Source: Ophiodon elongatus
Lineage: Eukaryota; Chordata; Actinopteri; Perciformes; Hexagrammidae
Assembly: GCA_016806645.1 (NCBI GenBank)
Contig: JACSYO010000132.1
Coordinates: 206,501-270,500, forward strand
Direction of reading: 5' to 3'
Length of the DNA: 64,000 bases
Shown here in pieces: positions 58,175 through 64,000 of this stretch (positions are counted from its first letter, which is position 1; every line of letters starts with the position of its first letter). The notes under the pieces are model-generated. The model was given only the letters and a program-made list of their open reading frames with translations. It searched no databases and was not told where the DNA came from. A program made the position numbers and the translations under genes.

Positions 58175-59931
58175 TTTCCGCGGGCATGCATACATGCAGT
58201 CTTTATATGTGTATCTGATCCTCTACCTGTGTCTACATGTAAGTGCTTGATCACAGCTCAGTGATCACAGGTTTGGTTTTGTTTCACCTTTTCATTAAAC
58301 ATTTTCAGATTAATTTGTTTTATTTCAATGTACAGTAAGACACATTTGTAATAATATAAAATAATATGTCATCAGAGAAGTTATAATTGTTGACAAATAC
58401 TTTCTTGGTATGGTGACTCACATCCTCTGTAGCTTTTACTTCGACCTTGTGAAACGCTGTGAGCACTTGGACAGCATGCACTCCCACATTGGTTTTAACA
58501 AAGACACACTGGTGGATCCAGCACTGATGTTCATGGCATGCTGTCTTTAAAACTAGTAACGCCACCAAGAGCAACAGATGTGGAGCAATTAAAAAAAAAA
58601 AAGAAGAAAAACCTGAATAAAATTAAAATCCTCAAAATCTTTTTTTGTCATGCATTCCACTGAATGTGTAGTTAAGAAGTCCTCGCTGTTGATCATGGAA
58701 GTGGTTTGTCAACCAACCAGCATGTGCCAAATGTTGTAGTACACGTTTGGGATTTGAAGTTTGTCCACCAGCTGTTTTCACGTTGGCAAGCCACATCAGT
58801 GCTGCATACCACTTTTGGACATTAAAATAATTGTTATTAGCCAAGACACTTAATCTCCTTGCATCTTTATAACCTAGCGAAGAGGAACAGAGAGCGAGAG
58901 GGGGAATGGATAGATAGCCAGGAAGAGTGGAAGAGTGAGGAGACAAAAAAAAAGATGACTGTTGGTGGAAGTGGAGAAGCAATGTCTTGGCCCCAGATTT
59001 TGATCTTGAGGACGCATGTCAGAAGCAGTGACATAAATGATGTATCTCTGCAGACCCATCAATAACACCCAAAGAGGGCCTAATGGAGGTATAAAACTGG
59101 ACAGATAAGAAGTTTCGCTTGGAGCTTCCATAAATCAGCCACTCAGAATGACCTATATAAAAGCCAACAGCACTGGCAGGCTGCATAAATTGCAAATGGA
59201 CACTGCAGGAAGTATTACTGTTATTGTAATTATCATGAAGCTCTCGGACACCTTAAGCACATTATTAAATATCATGGTAAAATGCATGGGGTTTTACTGC
59301 ACAGGGATATCATTCATGAATGATTTATAGTCTCACTGATGCATCTTAATAATACAGTAACACAGACCTCACAGGCAGTCAGTTCTTGGTATGAAGAGCT
59401 TCATCTTCTTATCACCAATTGTTGTTAATGAAATTAAACAAAGCGAGGCCGATCAAACAGTCAATCATATTAGATGTTAAATCATTTGCATTATGTATGC
59501 TGCAGTTTTTTTCCCCACCTGAGTCGATGCTGTATGTGTGAGTCTGGGAGTGAGTAACTCTGCATCCGAGCTAAATATCAGCAGAGTCCATTTCACTTTG
59601 GACCCTACTGCCATTTAACATGGAGGAGATATTAGCAGCAATCACCTCGATCTGACTGGAAAATGACCTTTCAAAGCCCCTCACGCTTCCACAGGAAACA
59701 AGGGCCGATGATGAATTGCACGAGGGGACTTTGTGCCATGTTACCCTCAAGTCACCACTTATGGAGCACTCACGCCATGTTGGCAGAGTTGGAGGAACGG
59801 TTAAACCTCCCGGCGTTCTTAATATATATATATTCAAATGAGGGACAGCCATGTAGTCATACAAGAGAAATGGAAATCAAGCCTTTATTTAATTTAATAT
59901 TTGTAGTGGTTTGTTAAGTGAAACAAGTTGG
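58175..59931. other. no gene recognised
   Basis: Unique-looking sequence. Open frames at 58,632-58,982 (minus) and 59,571-59,917 (both strands) have no domains or splice context. Confidence 0.4.
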
Positions 59932-60003
59932 ATTGTAAAGCCCTCTGAGGCAAATTTGTCATTTGAGATTTTGGGCTATACAAAATAAATTGAATTGAAT
60001 TAA
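59932..60003 (+). mobile_element. LINE/SINE 3' tail, TTGAA-repeat type
   Basis: GATTGTAAAGCCCTCTGAGG, CAAATTTGTCATTTGAG, TTTTGGGCTATACAAAATAA, then TTGAATTGAATTAA. A standard 3' end of fish L2-type elements, like the tail at 26.7 kb. The body is not recognisable upstream. Confidence 0.75.
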
Positions 60004-61179
60004 AACCAGAGACGTACAGCTCATTTTTAATTAGCTTCAATAATATTTATGTTGGAGCTACATTGTCTTTGTTAGTCTTGTAATAACTACCGTCCTTCAC
60101 TCCTGCAACAAGTAAACGCAGCTGACTGAAACCAGTCACGCCAACATCGATGAGTATTAACATTAACAAAGGTTCTACTTCACAACCGTGCTGTTGCCCG
60201 GAAACGATGCGAACCACTTCCAGCCGGTCGTCGTCATGTTGGCTCCATGGAGCTGATAGTAACAGGATATATGAAGCCCCATTTTCACAGGCTTGGGATG
60301 GTTCAACCATGATGTGCAAAGCCAATCCCTGCTGAGTCATGATCATCTGCAGGATGCAGTATGCCTGCTGCGTGAGTAGCACGGCTCAGTACGACTCGGC
60401 GGTACCCGTCTTTTCTAGAGATTCTGAGTCTTGCCTCTTTTTTTTTCGTATGGCTTCCGTTGAGGTTAATTCTACTACAAGTTACTCTTTTTAGGTGTTT
60501 TTTGGTGTGAATTACTGGAGGCGTTGACAACCTATGTTCTTCTACAAAATCTTTACATTTGTTATTATTACGCTGCATTTCTTTTTTTTTCTACTCAGAA
60601 TCACGGGACTGATCCTGCATTGGCCCTCTTCTGGACTGCTATGCAATGTTTCTGTTCATGAAATACATTACGAGACCTGGTTTTACATCAATATGCAACA
60701 AAGTTTATTTTGTTTTCCCATATTACAGTTATTAATCTTCCAAAGCCACAAATAGATGTGTTACCTCATCGCTGTACGTCCTGCAAACAGCAGTGTTTAA
60801 ACATTTTAAACAGTATTGAAGAGAAGGAGCGTCTTTCTTTCACTCTCTTCCAAAACAAATGCACATGATCAACGGGGGCGCCGAAATTAACACAAAATGA
60901 AAGTTCCTTTTATTAGCTTTAAAGCGATTTTTCTAAAATATATTCATATTTGATTTTTGCCCCTGTGGATATCAGGTCCTTAAACCACTCTCATGAAACA
61001 AGTTAATAAAAAGTCAGCAAACAGTAATCTATAGATCTCCCAGTGATGCACACCTGCCTGCTGTCAGTGACAGAGGAAGGTTGGAAGAGATGAAATCAAT
61101 ATGAGTGAGGAACTACCAGCCCTTCATCTATCTTCTTAAATGTGGTAAGTACAGTGTTTGTGCAGGTGCGCGTCGTGTT
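60004..61179. other. no gene recognised
   Basis: AT-rich. The block near 60,950-60,975 (TTTTTGCCCCTGTGGAT) resembles the start of repeat family P and may be a scrap of it. Confidence 0.35.
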
Positions 61180-61494
61180 CATGAATATGCAGCACAACAG
61201 CATTGTCCTCAGAGGTTATGGCAAAACCTCGGAAAACAAATCTGGAATCTTTTCCTTGACCTATACCTTGATGTGAAGAACGGTATGGCCCCAAACTTCT
61301 ACGAGGAGAGAGTGAACGAGTTGTGCGCTCACGACGCCATGACTAAGAAGTCGTTTGTCCGGCTCCGTAACGGGATCTGTCCATGCCTGAGCAACTGGAG
61401 AGGCAGAATGCAGACCACAGCTTTTTACACAGAGGAATCAGGAGGGATGGAGGAAGCAAAGGGAAGAGAAGGAGAGGGGGAGCTATGTAATTAG
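61180..61494 (+). pseudogene. coding-like fragment, unrecognised
   Basis: An open frame continues to TAA/TAG at 61,491-61,494. Within it, about 61,270-61,400 has strongly G/C third positions and protein-like residues: VKNGMAPNFYEERVNELCAH, then DAMTKKSFVRLRNGICPCL. The run before it is less biased; the run after 61,430 is purine-rich simple sequence, so the true coding part is probably short. No donor site follows the biased part cleanly, and the upstream acceptor is uncertain (candidates near 61,164 and 61,211). I do not recognise the protein. Could be an exon, a retrocopy fragment or a transposon ORF piece. Confidence 0.3.
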
Positions 61495-64000
61495 GGAGCA
61501 AGACAGAGAGGATGGGGTGAGGGAATAAGGGAGAGATGGAGGGAAAGAAAGCCACTAAGGGAGAAAGACAGTAACACAAAAAGGGTGGAATAGAGGAGGT
61601 GAGAGGCCAACATAGACAGAGAGACAGTTTGAGCAAAAATCATTTAGTGCTAAGCTAAATGCCAACTAAGAATAGACTTTGAATCAATCAAGCCCAGCTA
61701 TCTGGTCGGAGAATTAATATGTCCCAGAGAAAGCATCGCCTTTCCTCCAAAGGCTGCAGGAGGGCACTTGTTTTCTTAAACCTCTCTGAAATTTAAACAC
61801 CGTCAAAAACCACAAGAGACCATGCTCATTCATATTATGTGCTACAAAGATGAATGTATTTAAGACAGCATCCGATAAGAGAGTTACAATCAAATAGACT
61901 TCAACAACACACCAACCAAAAGAGCGTTTTAATAAAAAAGCCAAACACTAAAAGCCAAGTCGTATCTTCATAAGCGGAGCACTTGCATTGATGCTCTTTA
62001 CAGGTACCGTGCTTCCTCTGGAGGTTTGACAGCTTGGTTCGGTCCCTCTACATCTCATCAGAGTTAGTCTGATCTCTTGTAAGGGAACACGGTGACGATG
62101 AGACAAACACAGCCCCTATAGGCATCCGTCCTCACTATCAAAGACTCCATTTGAACAACAGAAGGGAATACAGGGTCTGTCTGCTTCCCGTCATGCGTAG
62201 CTGCATTCAGAGTTAGCCCCCGTTTCTTAGCTCCTGATTATGTGCAATGGAATGCCAGCAAGGCTTAAAACAATGTAACTGGCAGTCACGCTGTCGACCG
62301 CCCCATGCATTTTGCATTAAACTTCTGTGATGACTAATTGTCAGGGTCTAGGTAAAAAACACTTGCACTTTTCATGCTCTTAAGAATGTGACAAATTTGT
62401 GCCTAATTAGCTCAGAGATTTTCTCACTCAATGAAACATTCATCATGGAGCTTTTATTATTGTCAGCATAAGTTTTGAAAGATAATGGCTTCAAACACAA
62501 TATTCTTTTCTGCCGGCATCAAAGACACACGCAGAAATGTGGCAAGAGTTTACACAGATTGCTTAAGCTGTTTCCACCGAGGCTTTAAAAATCTATTTTT
62601 TTTGCCATTGATGATATAATGGATGTCCTGCAAAAAATCCTGTGTCCCCATTTATCACCTTAATCATTTCCTGCAGATTTCTCAAGACCACATTTAGTGA
62701 ATGCATCTATCTTTCTCTCGTCGAGTCTGCGGACAAAGACGGATAGCCTCACCTATAAGAGTTAAGCCACACAGAGCACGGCTGACAGTCCTTAATTCTT
62801 CGACTCAAGCACACATTTTTTCCAACCCGTGGAGTCCGTGTTCGTTGTGTGGCAGTTGGTTTATTATTCACTTATTTGTGCCAGAACATTTACCAGTAAA
62901 TCAGTTCAACATTTCGGGATATATACCTTTATTCAGACCTATTGCATCTCCAAAGCTCTCTTATTAACATGGAACGCCTTTTTGGTTTTATCCATACAAA
63001 AACAGAAATGCAATAATGACAAGTTAGTCACGGTTTTATAAAGTATTACATCCTGGAGCTATTTCTTGGCCAGGTCATTGACTTCCTGTAAGCTCTGCCA
63101 ATAAGAAGTTACTGCAGCAAAGAAATATTCTAGCACAAAGGTCCCTGTAAAACCACAACTTTTTGAATTAATTTGCCTACACCTTGCAGGCAGGTCTTGC
63201 ATGATTACATGATATCAAAAATGAAAGCATTTTCATGATTGGGTTTTGTGTTTTTATTTTTTTTTATCTGTGAAGGGGTCGTGTTTAAGCTAAAGTGGGT
63301 TGTGAAGTTGAGACCAAAATCGGGAATGGTTAGACTTGCACTTAGCTTTGCGGTCAATAAGTCATAACCACAAATATACCAAGGCAAAAGATTAAAACAC
63401 CTGTAATAACAGCTATATGAAGGCTGGTTTCGGCTGCCTGGCAACTGCAGTCGGAGTAGCACTGGATAATTGACACAAGCAGGTAGGTGTGAACACAATT
63501 AGGCCAATTCCCTCTCCTTCATCTCCTCTTGTCCTCCTCCTAATCTGACAACAGGTGGAGGTCCAGCAGGTGTTTGAGGGGCCAACAGTCCTTTGTAGCT
63601 TATTATCACACACAACTGTAAGCCCGTCCACTTTTTAGCAGTCCATTCAAATATGAAACTGGACGCTCCATCTTCTGTTTCACCGGGACTTTACGGTTAG
63701 CAGATAACCAATAGCATCGGATGTTCACAGACAATAATAGTTACAAATAATCACACAGAAAAATAAACATATTAAGACAGAAAATATTTGTACATCATGG
63801 TACAATATAGTTCAATGTAGTTCCAATGCTTAACTGAAGTTAAGAGGAGCGTTATATCTAGTGTGATGGTTTCAGCTCCTGCTCTGAGGGAGTTTGGCTT
63901 CCATCCATGGTTCTGTTCATAATGCTTGGCTATGGACTAGTCTTCACTTCCTGTGCAAATGGCATATTTTTTTTTTCTGCGATTCCCTCTTTCAGTTTTC
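61495..64000. other. no gene recognised; purine-rich stretch at the start
   Basis: 61,495-61,625 is rich in GGGAGA/GAAAG words. The rest is unique-looking, with short T and A runs near 63,257 and 63,967. No exon, RNA gene or known repeat supported. Confidence 0.4.

Overview
This window looks like vertebrate nuclear DNA, most likely from a percomorph-type teleost fish. It is AT-rich and has long dinucleotide microsatellites, tRNA-derived SINEs ending in the LINE-like tail usual in fish, non-LTR retrotransposon remnants of at least three kinds, a DIRS-like element with inverted termini, and many short non-autonomous DNA transposons. No protein-coding gene can be followed across exons, and there is no bacterial, plasmid or phage organisation. 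I read it as intergenic or long-intron sequence. The TE family assignments rest on encoded motifs, terminal structure and remembered family features, because no database search could be run.

Layout. 1-7.6 kb: mostly unique sequence with one interspersed repeat (family R1) and a short coding-like remnant near 1.55 kb. 7.6-13 kb: two MITE-like elements flank a splice-bounded open segment at 9,875-10,118, the best exon candidate here. 15-21 kb: repeat-dense, with an R1 fragment, a complementary GACA/TGTC microsatellite pair, a SINE, three copies of a CTCATTTCCCG family, AT-rich microsatellites and the 3' end of a LINE. 22-31.8 kb: further R1 copies, a fold-back repeat, SINEs, and a three-level nest of transposons at 30,462-31,759. 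33.5-37.4 kb: R1, a second kind of SINE, a MITE fragment, another SINE and a decayed L1/Tx1-type ORF2 end. 37.4-44.4 kb: the longest stretch without a repeat I recognise, a possible home for conserved non-coding elements. 44.4-54.7 kb: repeat-dense again, with R1, an interspersed repeat carrying four 73-bp tandem units, an L2/Rex-type LINE whose catalytic RT box has been deleted, a hairpin element, microsatellites, two SINEs and a DIRS-like remnant. 54.7-64 kb: mostly unique, with one R1 copy, one LINE-type 3' tail and a coding-like fragment near 61.3 kb.

No set of genes works together here and I found no evidence of a new biological system. The most informative points are structural: the nested insertion with an 8-bp flanking direct repeat, the DIRS-like remnant with a TATA-like motif in both inverted termini, the monomer-versus-tandem comparison of the 73-bp unit, and three short coding-like islands (1.55, 9.9 and 61.3 kb) that I could not identify.
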